This document shows, piece by piece, positions 51,910 to 61,708 of a DNA stretch of 64,000 nucleotides (within the stretch, counting starts at the first letter, position 1; the number at the start of each line of letters is the position of its first letter). Source of the DNA: Thiodubiliella sp900128405 (GTDB taxonomy: Bacteria > Pseudomonadota > Gammaproteobacteria > PS1 > Pseudothioglobaceae); the NCBI GenBank assembly GCA_963682085.1, contig OY821614.1, positions 1,240,001-1,304,000 on the forward strand, given 5' to 3'. Made by a program: the position numbers and the translations under genes. Under the pieces are notes generated by a model. The model was not told the DNA's origin, made no database searches, and saw nothing but the letters and a program-made list of their open reading frames with translations.

Positions 51910-52887
51910 AAACAAGGATACCATATTTACCTACTAAAAAAACAAGGATATAACCAAACTTTTATCGCTAAATCAATGGGTAGAAGCAAGTCAACTATTT
52001 CTAGAAAATTATCTCACAACACTGGCAAAAAAAGGTTATCGCTATAAGCAAGCCAACAGGATTGCTTGTGAGCGGCATCAAGAGAAAACAAACACATTAA
52101 ATTGACCACCGAAGTTATAAAATACATCCGTGAAAAACTAAAATAATATTGGTGTACTGAGCAAATTGTAGGGTGTTTAGAATTAGATAAAAAGATTAAA
52201 ATCAGTACTGAAACCGCCTATCGCTTTGTTTTACAAAACAAAGCGATACCTACGCCATCAACACAAAAAATACCGTAAACGCTATGGTAAAAACGATTAC
52301 CGAGGCAGAATTCCTAATCGTGTTGATATTGATGAGCGACCTATAGTAAATACTCGCACATGCATTGGCGACTGGAAAGTTAACTTGGTTGATTGGCAAA
52401 GGACACAAAGGTGGCTTGTGCCCGAGCGAAGCGACAAAATACCCTTGGGGTGCCACTCTTGCTGAGCGTAAGAGTAGGTTTTACCTTGCACTGCCTGTTA
52501 CTAACAAAACTGCACAAGCGGTAAATGATGCTATTGCTAAATTACTCACACCACTTAAGCACTGGATTAAAATGCTAACTTTTGATAATAACAGAGAGTT
52601 TAGTTAGCATGATGAATTAGCTGAGACATTAGATTGTGGCACTTATTTTACAAAGCAATCATAGCTAGGAAAGAGGTTTAAATGAAAACCACAATGGCTT
52701 GTTAAGGCAATTCTTCCCTAAGCAAATGGTCTTGGATAGTGTGAGTGAAAGAGAGGCGTTTAGAACAACAGATTTAATGAATAATAAATCTAGGAAATGC
52801 TTGGGGTATAAGACTCCATTTGAAGTTTTTGCCAAGATGATTGGTAAGGACTATTTTTTAAATGAAAGTGTTGCACTTATGGATTGA
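51910..52887 (+). pseudogene. Decayed IS30-family transposase
   Basis: Pieces of one transposase lie in order in different frames, broken by several stops and frameshifts: YHIYLLKKQGYNQTFIAKSM followed by GRSKSTISRKL (helix-turn-helix), TTEVIKYIREKLK, IKISTETAYRFVLQN, RGRIPNRVDIDERP, IGDWKVNLV, ERKSRFYLALPVTNKTA, MLTFDNN (catalytic Asp) and YKTPFEVFAKM. The IGDW...ERKSRF...TFDN order is that of IS30. It cannot make a functional protein. Terminal inverted repeats were not identified. Confidence 0.88.
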
Positions 52888-53202
52888 ATTCGCCAAACCA
52901 GTATTTTTTAAACTTGCAAGAAAAAGGTATTAAATACGCAATGTCATCAAAAAAAATTAATCAAGACGCTATAACGCTTTATATTTTAGAAAAATATTGG
53001 TTGACACTGTTCTTAGATATGGTGCCCTACTTTTTTAAGAAACCTTGTTGTTATGCTACTTTTTAGAAAAAAGTGTATAAATTTAGGAGAAAAACCTATG
53101 TAAATATTTATTTTTATGGAATAATAAAATTCTTATAAGGACATCATGATTTTACGCTACAATATTTTCGTCTCAATCAACACTTTATTCAGGAGATTTA
53201 TT
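52888..53202. other. Gap between the IS30 remnant and the cadherin gene
   Basis: About 315 AT-rich bases with no supported gene. A 60-codon frame at 52884-53066 has no family similarity or ribosome binding site. The last 30 bases contain an AGGAG followed by the true cadherin start codon. No clear promoter hexamers were found. Confidence 0.4.
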
Positions 53203-56200
53203 ATGAACACATTTAATTACTTTATTATCGGCATACTATTATTATCCACTCAAGCATTGGCCATTCGTCCAATTGCTACTAAGCTTGAAAGAATAAGTGT
53301 TGACACTTTCCGTTTAACCATGGATCAGCCTGTTCAAGGATGGGAAGATTTTTTACAAGAGACAACGGATCCATACTTAAAGTACCGAATATTCCACGGC
53401 GAAACTAATTACCTAGGAAATAAGGACGACAATACAACATATGTGACTAAGTACATAACTCCAATTAACCCCAATGATCGATTTACCACTCAATGGGAAT
53501 GGAAAGAAACTGCTGTATTAGTCGCAATGGACAACGACAATTTAGAAGAAGGAACTGCTGATATGGTTTATGGTTTAGCTAATAGTGCAAATGAAGATCC
53601 AGGTGAAACATCTCTAACATTCTCCCTTACTGAATATCTCCCCCTCTTAGCCATCACCACAGATAATCTAACCGTCAACGAAAAAACCCAAACCGTTGCT
53701 ACCCTCATTAGCAATCAAAATGGCGCAACCTTTTCCTTAGATGGCAGTTCTGATAACAACGATCTATTTAAAATTGAAAACAATGTATTGAAATTCAAAG
53801 ACGCTAACGGCGTAGATTATGATCCCTCATTAGAAGTTTATACCATCCATATCAAAGTCAGAAAAAGCGGCAAAGCTGATGCCAAAAAAACCCTTACCGT
53901 TACCATTAACAATGTCTTTGAAAAAGACATTACCATCGGCAACCAAGCCCGATCTGTTAACGAAAACTCAGCCATAAACACCAGCATCGGCGACCCTCTA
54001 GTAACCTCAGGCACAATAGCGACCTTTGCCATTACTGTAGGTAATAACGATGGATTCTTTAAAATCAACAACACAGGGCAAATCCAAGTAGCAAAAGTAG
54101 GTTTAAACTTTGAAACCAAAGAAAGCCATACTCTTACAGTCCAAATTACTGGCAACGATGCAGAAGATAAAACCGCCCAAATTACTATCAACATCAACAA
54201 CATTAAGGAAAATTTCCTTTCCCTTACCAATCAAAACCGAAGCATTGCCGAAAACTCAGCCATAAATACCAATGTCGGCACTGTGCTTGCAACCATTGGC
54301 ACACCAACAAACTACAGCATTACCGCAGGCAATGACGATGGTTTCTTCAAAATCAACAACACAGGGCAAATCCAAGTAGCAAAAGTAGGTTTAGACTTTG
54401 AAGGCACACACAGTTACACCCTTACAGTCAAAATCACTGGCAACGATGCAGAAGATAAAACCGCCCAAATTACTATTGCTATCAATGATGTAAACGATAT
54501 CGCTCCCACTAATATTGCCTTATCTAACAACAATATTACGGTCAATGCATCCATCGATACAACCATAGGCATCTTATCCGCAACTGATGTAGATACAGAC
54601 GATAACAGTTTAACCTACAGTGTTAATGACACCACCAATTTTAAAATTACTGGTAATCAACTAAAAATCAAAAAAGTTTTCACCGCAACAGGCACATTCC
54701 CAATCACCATTACTGCCAGTGATAATATTCACACCCCCACACAAGACTTTACCATTACCATTACCAGTAACCCCCACCCTGCCGTAATTACCAATGATGC
54801 CAACACCCATGTAGATGAAAACATAACCAGCACAGCCCTAACCATTACTGCTACCAATGAGCCAGACACTCAAACACTAACCTATAATATTAGTGGCGCT
54901 GATGCCAATTTATTCAATGTGGTTGGCAGCACAGGTGTGATTACTTTTAAAGTTGCCCCTGACTATGAGCACCCTGCTGATAATGGTGCAGATAATATCT
55001 ATAACTTAACCCTAGAAGTTAATGATGGAATTTCCACCAGCAGCAAAACTATTATCATTACCGTTGACAATATCATAGAACAAACCATTGCTATTGCCAA
55101 CCAATCTCGTAATATTGCCGAAGGATCAGCCATAAATACCAATGTCGGTGCTATTCTAGAAGCCACAGATGCAACAACCTTTGCTATTATTAATGGCAAT
55201 GACGATGGTTTCTTCAAAATCAACAACACAGGGCAAATCCAAGTAGCAAAAGTAGGTTTAGACTTTGAAGGCACACACAGTTACACCCTCACAGTCAAAA
55301 TCACTGGCAACGATGCAGAAGATAAAACCGCCCAAATTACTATTGCTATCAATGATGTAAACGATATCGCTCCCACTAATATTGCCTTATCTAACAACAA
55401 TATTACGGTCAATGCATCCATCGATACAACCATAGGCATCTTATCCGCAACTGATGTAGATACAGACGATAACAGTTTAACCTACAGTGTTAATGACACC
55501 ACCAATTTTAAAATTACTGGTAATCAACTAAAAATCAAAAAAGTTTTCACCGCAACAGGCACATTCCCAATCACCATTACTGCCAGTGATAATATTCACA
55601 CCCCTACGCAAGACTTTACCATTACCATTACCAGTAACCCCCACCCTGCCGTAATTACCAATGATGCCAATACCCATGTAGATGAAAACATAACCAGCAC
55701 AGCCCTAACCATTACTGCTACCAATGAGCCAGACACTCAAACACTAACCTATAGTATTAGTGGTGCTGATGCCAATTTATTCAATGTGGTTGGCAGCACA
55801 GGTGTGATTACTTTTAAAGTTGCCCCTGACTATGAGCACCCTGCTGATAATGGTGCAGATAATATCTATAACTTAACCCTAGAAGTTAATGATGGAATTT
55901 CCCCCACCAACAAAACCATTATTATTACCGTTGACAATGTCATAGAGCAAACCATTGCTATTGCCAACCAATCTCGTAATATCGCCGAAGGATCAGCCAT
56001 AAATACCAATGTCGGTGCTATTCTAGAAGCCACAGATGCAACAACCTTTGCTATTATTGATGACAATGGCGATGGTTTTTTTACCATTAGTAATGCAGGG
56101 CAAATTCAAGTAGCAAAAGTAGGTTTAGACTTTGAAAGCGAGAAAAGCCACACCCTCACAGTCAAAATCACTGGCGATGATGCAGAAGATAAAACCGCTC

Positions 56201-57546
56201 AAATTACTATTACTGTTACCGATATTGATGACACTGCTCCCACTAACATTACCCTATCCAACAGAGATATTGCATCCAACGCAGTTATTGACACCATCAT
56301 TGGCACCTTATCTGCAACTGATGTAGATACAAACAATAACGATTTAGTCTACAGTGTTAATAACACTACCGATTTTGAAATTACTGGCAATCAACTAAAG
56401 ATTAAAACCGATGTTACTACAATCACATTTCCAATCAACATCACTATTACCGCTAGCGATGCCGCTCTCTCCTCTACACAAGATTTTACTATTACCAAAA
56501 CCATCGTTAAGACCGACACCGTTCCAGTGATTAGTCAATTCATCATAACCCAAGGTGACAATCTAGGTCGGATAATCAATAAAAATGGCGTAGAAGTTAC
56601 TGTTCATGCTCTGGTAAGTGCAGATTCTTATGAGTGGAGTAGTTCTGATACTTCCAACACAAGTAATACTACATTTTTTACTTTTAACCCCAATAGCATA
56701 ACCGTTGATATTCTAACAATTAAACTAAAAGCTACGACTGGCATTCATTCATCAGAAAGAGTTTTGAAACTTCAATTGATTACAGAAAGTGTTAGTAATG
56801 ATGACAACGACAGCGATGGCATTCCTAACAACAAAGATAACAATACCGCAATCAATAAAATCCAAGCAGGCGAGGGTAAAACCATCACCAGTTTAGCAGG
56901 CACTAGAATATTGCTAGGTGCTATGGGCAAAGATTCTGGACGCTTAACCCTTGCTCAAATGAAAGAATATATCGAATTAGATAGTAATTTTACTGACAAA
57001 ACCGAAGATACACTAACCACTGGTGATATTTATCACTATGTAGTTGAAGGCTTAAGTGCTGCTGGCACTGCCACCGAAGTGATTATTGAACTCACTACCG
57101 CAATCCCTAAGGATGCAGTATTGCGTAGATATTCCTTGGTAACTGGCTGGGGTAATTTTGTCATTAGTAATGATAATATAAAATCCAAAACAAGCACGGA
57201 TAATACTTGCACCAATGATGGCATTTGGGAAATTGGATTAACCACAGGTGCAACCTGTCTTAAATTAACTATTAAAGATGGTGGTGCAAACGATACCGAT
57301 GGTGCTCAATCTGACAACACTGGTGATGTTAATGGTGTGATTGAAAACACTATTTCAATAGCAGTGCCTGCTTCCACTCCCATAGATCCTAAAGATCCTG
57401 CAGATCCTAGTGGCAGTAGTGGTGGCGGTGGTGGCGGTGGTTGTGTTTACAATCCTAATGCCCCTGCTAGATTTGATATGGGCTTTATCTTGTTAATGGT
57501 GTTGAGTGCTTATTATTTAATCAGAAGAAAACGCCGATTTGTTTAA
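53203..57546 (+). CDS. Large exported cadherin-repeat protein with CTERM-like C-terminal anchor
   Basis: A 1,447-residue surface protein. The ATG at 53203-53205 has AGGAG 6 bases upstream; a start 19 codons earlier lacks one. Signal peptide MNTFNYFIIGILLLSTQALA. From about residue 145 to 1,100 there are tandem cadherin-like domains with FEGTHSYTLTVKITGNDAED and DVNDIAPTNIALS; the DxNDxxP and LDFE motifs are the calcium-binding hallmarks. Two 289-residue blocks are almost identical. Near the end is a DSDGIPNNKDN calcium-type loop, then a Gly stretch with one Cys, a hydrophobic helix (FILLMVLSAYYLI) and RRKRR. This three-part tail is a CTERM-type sorting signal, close to GlyGly-CTERM or JDVT-CTERM. 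It probably mediates cell-cell or host contact; that role is inferred. Confidence 0.9.
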   Translation: MNTFNYFIIGILLLSTQALAIRPIATKLERISVDTFRLTMDQPVQGWEDFLQETTDPYLKYRIFHGETNYLGNKDDNTTYVTKYITPINPNDRFTTQWEWKETAVLVAMDNDNLEEGTADMVYGLANSANEDPGETSLTFSLTEYLPLLAITTDNLTVNEKTQTVATLISNQNGATFSLDGSSDNNDLFKIENNVLKFKDANGVDYDPSLEVYTIHIKVRKSGKADAKKTLTVTINNVFEKDITIGNQARSVNENSAINTSIGDPLVTSGTIATFAITVGNNDGFFKINNTGQIQVAKVGLNFETKESHTLTVQITGNDAEDKTAQITININNIKENFLSLTNQNRSIAENSAINTNVGTVLATIGTPTNYSITAGNDDGFFKINNTGQIQVAKVGLDFEGTHSYTLTVKITGNDAEDKTAQITIAINDVNDIAPTNIALSNNNITVNASIDTTIGILSATDVDTDDNSLTYSVNDTTNFKITGNQLKIKKVFTATGTFPITITASDNIHTPTQDFTITITSNPHPAVITNDANTHVDENITSTALTITATNEPDTQTLTYNISGADANLFNVVGSTGVITFKVAPDYEHPADNGADNIYNLTLEVNDGISTSSKTIIITVDNIIEQTIAIANQSRNIAEGSAINTNVGAILEATDATTFAIINGNDDGFFKINNTGQIQVAKVGLDFEGTHSYTLTVKITGNDAEDKTAQITIAINDVNDIAPTNIALSNNNITVNASIDTTIGILSATDVDTDDNSLTYSVNDTTNFKITGNQLKIKKVFTATGTFPITITASDNIHTPTQDFTITITSNPHPAVITNDANTHVDENITSTALTITATNEPDTQTLTYSISGADANLFNVVGSTGVITFKVAPDYEHPADNGADNIYNLTLEVNDGISPTNKTIIITVDNVIEQTIAIANQSRNIAEGSAINTNVGAILEATDATTFAIIDDNGDGFFTISNAGQIQVAKVGLDFESEKSHTLTVKITGDDAEDKTAQITITVTDIDDTAPTNITLSNRDIASNAVIDTIIGTLSATDVDTNNNDLVYSVNNTTDFEITGNQLKIKTDVTTITFPINITITASDAALSSTQDFTITKTIVKTDTVPVISQFIITQGDNLGRIINKNGVEVTVHALVSADSYEWSSSDTSNTSNTTFFTFNPNSITVDILTIKLKATTGIHSSERVLKLQLITESVSNDDNDSDGIPNNKDNNTAINKIQAGEGKTITSLAGTRILLGAMGKDSGRLTLAQMKEYIELDSNFTDKTEDTLTTGDIYHYVVEGLSAAGTATEVIIELTTAIPKDAVLRRYSLVTGWGNFVISNDNIKSKTSTDNTCTNDGIWEIGLTTGATCLKLTIKDGGANDTDGAQSDNTGDVNGVIENTISIAVPASTPIDPKDPADPSGSSGGGGGGGCVYNPNAPARFDMGFILLMVLSAYYLIRRKRRFV
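54331..56050 (+). repeat. Tandem duplication of 867 bp within the cadherin gene
   Basis: The block starting aatgacgatggtttcttcaa occurs at 54331 and again at 55198, a period of 867 bp or 289 codons, and the two blocks are nearly identical over their length. A third, more diverged block follows from about 56065. The near identity implies recent duplication or gene conversion. Confidence 0.88.
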
Positions 57547-57570
57547 TAAATAAAGCAAACAAAGGAAAAA

Positions 57571-57595
57571 TCCCCGTGAAAACGGGGCTTTTTTT
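57571..57595 (+). terminator. Intrinsic terminator of the cadherin gene
   Basis: The stem ccccgt / acgggg with a gaaa tetraloop (57572-57587) is followed by T7. It lies 24 bases after the stop codon. Confidence 0.92.
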
Positions 57596-57653
57596 GAGCA
57601 AACCTTGCCTGATTTATACTTACTCTCAAACCCAAGTATGCCTCCCCCTTGCA

Positions 57654-57682
57654 AAGTAGGGAAGGGTTTATAACCCTTCCCA
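57654..57682. repeat. REP palindrome and remainder of a gene-free gap
   Basis: gtagggaagggtttataacc followed by cttccc is a REP copy. A further half-palindrome (acaaggatagtccataaatc) follows near 57697, as in the array at 7.2-8.6 kb. Nothing else is seen between 57596 and 57798. Confidence 0.8.
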
Positions 57683-57798
57683 ATGGCAGTAAATTTACAA
57701 GGATAGTCCATAAATCCACCCCTACTTGTTAATATGAGAAGGGAAAGATAGATTGTTCAAGCACCATTTTTGAAAATGCTATAGATTAGCGGTTTTAA

Positions 57799-58098
57799 TT
57801 ACGGCAATACTTTCTTAAATGGCTTAACCACAACATTTGCATACGCACCAGATATCCAATAAGGATCTGCATTTGCCCAAGTTTGAGCATCCTCAAGGCA
57901 ATCAAACTCTGCCACTACCAACGAGCCAGTAAAACCTGCCTCGCCCGGCTCATTGTTGTCAATCGCAGGATGAGGTCCCGCTAAAATCAATCGCCCCTCA
58001 TTTTTAAGCACATTTAAACGCTCAATATGTGCTGGACGCACTAACATTCTTTTTTCTAACGAATGCTCAACATCCTGTGAAATAATTGCATACAACAT
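57799..58098 (-). CDS. YciI-family protein
   Basis: A 99-residue dimeric alpha/beta-barrel protein (MLYAIISQDVEHSLEKRMLV, RPAHIERL, GRLILAGPHPAID, the GSLVVAEFD strand and DPYWISGAYANVVVKPF). The His-Asp pair typical of YciI is present at RPAHIERL and ADPY. The biochemical role of the family is not settled. It lies two bases after yjdF with GAGG as ribosome binding site and is the last gene of dapB-yjdF-yciI. Confidence 0.9.
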   Translation of the reverse strand: MLYAIISQDVEHSLEKRMLVRPAHIERLNVLKNEGRLILAGPHPAIDNNEPGEAGFTGSLVVAEFDCLEDAQTWANADPYWISGAYANVVVKPFKKVLP

Positions 58099-58100
58099 TA

Positions 58101-58736
58101 TTAATTCCTCCAGTGACGCTGACTAAGTAACGCTAATAATCCAAAGACACAACTGCCCAATATGTCCATCAACATATCTTTTTGTGCATCCCAAATATCA
58201 CCTTGTGAACCCAAAAAGGCAGCGCCCGACTCTCCGCCTTCAACAACGGCATAAGCCATTTCAATAATTTCATAACTTGCCGCCCAAAATCCTAAGGCAA
58301 ATACGCCAAATACCCATGCCATTAAATGATTTCTCACCCATTGTTTGCGTAAACTTATTTCAACCACGGGATAGGCAAAAACACCGACCAAAAAATGCCC
58401 TAAGCGGTCAAAATTATTACGCCCTTCAGGCAAAATAAAATCAAGCCCTAACTTTGACAATAAATTGTTACCCCAATCAAAAGGCACCAATTCAAAAGTA
58501 AAATGTCCGCCAATAGTGTGATAGCACAAAAACAAAGCCATTAAAAAATAAGAAAGATTTGAAAATTTAAAACTAGAATAAGTCATCAGCAAAATACCAA
58601 CAACAATTAAAACTGGGATATTTTCCGCCCACCAAGTTACCCTGTCATAAGGATTAATTGCTAATGCAATAAATAAAGTCGTATAAATTACCAATAAAAT
58701 AAGTGGTATTTTGTGTAAATATATTTTCATATTCAT
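58101..58736 (-). CDS. YjdF-like (DUF2238) inner membrane protein
   Basis: A 211-residue polytopic membrane protein with about six hydrophobic segments. It carries the DUF2238 pattern: HTIGGHFTFELVPF, RNNFDRLGHFLVGVFAYPVV, and ASYEIIEMAYAVVEGGE followed by AFLGSQGDIWDAQKDMLMD. The conserved His and acidic residues within membrane segments suggest a metal site or enzyme. AGGAGA lies 7 bases before the ATG. It follows dapB by 11 bases. The function is unknown. Confidence 0.9.
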   Translation of the reverse strand: MNMKIYLHKIPLILLVIYTTLFIALAINPYDRVTWWAENIPVLIVVGILLMTYSSFKFSNLSYFLMALFLCYHTIGGHFTFELVPFDWGNNLLSKLGLDFILPEGRNNFDRLGHFLVGVFAYPVVEISLRKQWVRNHLMAWVFGVFALGFWAASYEIIEMAYAVVEGGESGAAFLGSQGDIWDAQKDMLMDILGSCVFGLLALLSQRHWRN

Positions 58737-58747
58737 AAAAGTATCTC

Positions 58748-59482
58748 CTATATTATTTTTAATACATCTTTCATAGAATATAAGCCAGCAGACTTACCTT
58801 CTAACCAATTTGCCGCACGCACTGAACCATTGGCAAAAGTCATTCTTGATGAGGCTTTGTGAGTGATTTCCACTCGCTCTCCGTCCATAAAAAAACTCAC
58901 TGTATGCTCACCAACCACATCGCCACCACGGATAGTGGAAAAACCAATCGTCTCTTTGTCTCGTGGCTTTTCAATACCTTCCCGTCCATAAACAGCACAT
59001 TTTGACAAATCTCTGCCCAAGGCATTCGCCACTACTTCGCCCATTTTGAGTGCTGTGCCACTAGGAGCATCAACTTTATGGCGATGATGGGCTTCAACAA
59101 TTTCTATATCTGCATCATGGCCAATCACACGAGCAGCCATATCTAATAATTTAAACGACAAATTCACGCCAACACTCATATTCGGTGCAAACACCACTGG
59201 AATTTTTTTAGCAGCATTATCAATGGTCGCTAAACCAACGTCATCAAAACCCGTTGTGCCAATGACAATTGCTTTGTTTGCAGACATGCAAATTGCGAGA
59301 TAATCAAGTGTCGCTTCTGGGCGAGTAAAATCAATCAGTATGTCAAATTGATTTAACACACTGTTTAAATCATCACCTTTATTCAATTTAACACCCAATT
59401 CCACGCCGTTGGTTTGATTGATTGCCTCAATAATGGTTTGTCCCATACGCCCAGATGCACCAGTAACTGCTATTTTTATCAT
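58748..59482 (-). CDS. dapB: 4-hydroxy-tetrahydrodipicolinate reductase DapB
   Basis: A 244-residue NAD(P)H-dependent reductase of the lysine/diaminopimelate pathway (E. coli: 273). The dinucleotide motif VTGASGRMGQTI, the GTTGF loop, and the catalytic/substrate site EAHHRHKVDAPSGTALKMGE are present. It makes tetrahydrodipicolinate for peptidoglycan and lysine. First gene of dapB-yjdF-yciI. Confidence 0.97.
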   Translation of the reverse strand: MIKIAVTGASGRMGQTIIEAINQTNGVELGVKLNKGDDLNSVLNQFDILIDFTRPEATLDYLAICMSANKAIVIGTTGFDDVGLATIDNAAKKIPVVFAPNMSVGVNLSFKLLDMAARVIGHDADIEIVEAHHRHKVDAPSGTALKMGEVVANALGRDLSKCAVYGREGIEKPRDKETIGFSTIRGGDVVGEHTVSFFMDGERVEITHKASSRMTFANGSVRAANWLEGKSAGLYSMKDVLKII

Positions 59483-59833
59483 ATTTTTATTCCTTTAAAA
59501 TTCAAATTGCCATGACAATGAAAAATTTCTTGTTATTAGAGGTTTGTGATTAATGCTTTATAAACTTAACGCACCATCAAAAAATACTGTGGGATCAAGT
59601 CCCTATATTCTGCACGCTAACTCAATCATAGTATACCAAAATTAACCTATTTTAGTTTAATTCTTAAAAAAACACGAAGCAATCCAAAAATAAAAAATAG
59701 CACTGCCTATTTGAGCCTATGCAATTTTTAAAAAAAATACAATTGACCAAATAAAACTTTACCAAGATGTATAATTCAGTCTTTTATAAGAGATATCGCT
59801 TCTTTTTTTTGCACTAACCACTCATAAATCACA
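59483..59833. other. 350-base gap between dapB and a membrane protein gene
   Basis: The divergent intergenic region is AT-rich with no gene. It contains a TATAAT at 59770-59775 on the plus strand, about 58 bases before the next ATG. A TTGACC upstream (59743-59748) is 21 bases away, too far for a standard promoter. No repeat family is recognised. Confidence 0.4.
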
Positions 59834-60595
59834 ATGGAAAGCATACACAACCTTTGGCTTATTTTCCTTTTTTTCGCTTGCCTTCTCTTTATATTCTGCC
59901 TTATTATCCCCCCTAAAAAAATAGGTAGGATTTTGCCATTTTTTACTGCATTCTGGCCCAGTAAAAATATTCAATTAGATTTTCAATCTGTCTCTTATGT
60001 GGCGTTACACAGAAATATTATTAATAGAGTTATTCACTATTCTATTTTTGTAGATGCGTTTGCGTGGCTCTTAATTCTTAATAGTTTTTGGCATGGTTTT
60101 TTGTATATAGCCTTACTGCTTTTTATTGTCCAAACCCTCTTAATCAAAGAATTGAAATTTACAATATTGGCTAACTTAATATTACTCACAACGCTAACAA
60201 TTCTGCTTTCTTCTTTTGAAAGTAATATAGAATATTTGATGTTATGGACAATATTAAGCGCTGCTTTACGCGTAATTGGACATTTTTTTGAGCCATTACC
60301 ACCTTTTTTAATTGATAATAGCGGTCAATTTTCCCCAATAAATCTTGCAACACTAAAAAAACTTGGCTTAGTTAGAACAATTGCCTTGCTTCCTATTGGT
60401 TTTCTTGCAGAGTTTTTATCTGGGCAGGCAAATCGTTTATTTTTAGTGCAAATAAACGCAATAACCAGCAAACTATATAAACACCAACGCATTTTAACTT
60501 GGAAAAATGTCGTTAAAAAAGGCCTTAATTCTTACAAAGAAGGGATTAAGCAAGAGCCTTTATTCAAAAGTTATTGTCGTTTTTTTGAAAAATAA
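59834..60595 (+). CDS. Membrane protein, possibly Mpo1/DUF962-like
   Basis: A 253-residue protein with about five hydrophobic segments (LIFLFFACLLFIFCLII, FVDAFAWLLILNSFWHGF, IALLLFIVQTLLI, ILANLILLTTLTILL, MLWTILSAALRVIG). Two patterns recall the Mpo1/DUF962 family: HRNIINRVIHYSIF (about 59-72) and IGHFFEPLPPFLIDN (about 147-161), with His and Asp at positions used for iron binding in Mpo1-type dioxygenases. The length and the basic C-terminal tail are unlike that family. Treat the link as tentative. It stands alone. Confidence 0.7.
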   Translation: MESIHNLWLIFLFFACLLFIFCLIIPPKKIGRILPFFTAFWPSKNIQLDFQSVSYVALHRNIINRVIHYSIFVDAFAWLLILNSFWHGFLYIALLLFIVQTLLIKELKFTILANLILLTTLTILLSSFESNIEYLMLWTILSAALRVIGHFFEPLPPFLIDNSGQFSPINLATLKKLGLVRTIALLPIGFLAEFLSGQANRLFLVQINAITSKLYKHQRILTWKNVVKKGLNSYKEGIKQEPLFKSYCRFFEK

Positions 60596-60649
60596 GTGAT
60601 ATTAACCTGATAGTGTTATTATGTTCAAAAATACAATGCATAACGGTGA

Positions 60650-60792
60650 AGCCCTTACACAAGTGAATCATTAACAAAAAATCACTTTTACCTATTTGGT
60701 ATTTTTTTTAAATCCAGCCCTTTTCTGCTTAAGCATGCCACCAAGTCGAAAAAAATTGAATTTTGTTAATAAATTCACTTATGCAGGATTCT
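60650..60792. mobile_element. Degenerate MITE copy
   Basis: acaagtgaatcattaacaaa near the left end and ttgttaataaattcacttat near the right end are inverted repeats, and the interior cctatttggtattttttttt-type stretch with aaatccag matches the complete copy at 1847-2003 in reverse. It lies directly downstream of kdsA. Confidence 0.55.
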
Positions 60793-60793
60793 C

Positions 60794-61627
60794 CTATAAT
60801 TTGTTTTCTAAAAAACCGTTCCTCTTAGTTATGCCGTCCAATTCTTGCAAAGTTTTGAGTAATTCCCTGATTTTGTCAATGGGCATAGAATTAGGACCAT
60901 CGCTTTTAGCATTGTCAGGATTGGGGTGTGTTTCCATAAAAATACCGCTAATACCAACTGCAATAGCTGCTCTCGCTAAAACGGGCACCATTTCTCGTTG
61001 CCCACCTGAGGTTGTGCCTTGTCCACCCGGTTGCTGAACAGAATGTGTGGCATCAAATACTACGGGGCATTTTGTGCTACGCATACTCGCCAAACCACGC
61101 ATATCGGAAACCAAAGTATTGTAGCCAAATGAAGTGCCACGGTCGCAAATAGTAATTTTTTCATTGCCAACTTCAAAAGCCTTATCAACAACATTTTGCA
61201 TATCCCACGGTGCTTGGAATTGACCTTTTTTGATATTAACGGGCAAACCTTGTTTGCAAACATTTTGAATAAAATTGGTTTGACGCACCAGAAAAGCAGG
61301 GGTTTGCATCATATCTACTACCGAGGCAACTTCATCAAGTGGTGTATCTTCATGCACATCAGTCAGCACTGGCACACCCACTTCGTCTTTAACCTTTTGC
61401 AAAATACGCAAACCTTCTTCAACGCCCAAACCTCTAAAACTACTGGTGCTGGTGCGATTGGCTTTATCGTATGAAGATTTATAAATAAAGTTAATGCCCA
61501 AATCCTCAGTAATTTTCTTCAAATAAATGGCTGTTTCCAAAGCCAATGCCTCAGATTCAATGACACAAGGCCCTGCAATTAAAAAAAACGGTTGATCGAT
61601 ACCCACTTCAAAATCTAATAATTTCAT
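60794..61627 (-). CDS. kdsA: 3-deoxy-8-phosphooctulonate (KDO-8-P) synthase
   Basis: A 277-residue enzyme (E. coli: 284) that condenses arabinose 5-phosphate and phosphoenolpyruvate for lipopolysaccharide core. Motifs: LIAGPCVIESEALALETA, YKSSYDKANRTS, SFRGLG, LTDVHE, KKGQFQAPWDM and the C-terminal DATHSVQQPGGQGTTSGG. The Asn in DKANR marks the non-metal type. No other kds gene is in view. Monocistronic and divergent from trpC. Confidence 0.97.
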   Translation of the reverse strand: MKLLDFEVGIDQPFFLIAGPCVIESEALALETAIYLKKITEDLGINFIYKSSYDKANRTSTSSFRGLGVEEGLRILQKVKDEVGVPVLTDVHEDTPLDEVASVVDMMQTPAFLVRQTNFIQNVCKQGLPVNIKKGQFQAPWDMQNVVDKAFEVGNEKITICDRGTSFGYNTLVSDMRGLASMRSTKCPVVFDATHSVQQPGGQGTTSGGQREMVPVLARAAIAVGISGIFMETHPNPDNAKSDGPNSMPIDKIRELLKTLQELDGITKRNGFLENKL

Positions 61628-61708
61628 AATTTACATTCTATACAAAAAACTCAGCACCAATTATATTCGTTTAAAATACAGCAGTAGAGATAAATAAATT
61701 AAATAACC

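Noticed and set aside
52219..52247. Perfect palindrome atcgctttgttttacaaaac/aaagcgat inside the IS30 remnant
   Set aside because: It lies within transposase codons (YRFVLQNKA) and has no T-tract or neighbouring gene to regulate; probably chance in decayed sequence.
59743..59775. TTGACC...TATAAT promoter before the 253-aa membrane protein gene
   Set aside because: The spacing is 21 bases, too long for a sigma-70 promoter; only the -10 hexamer is notable.
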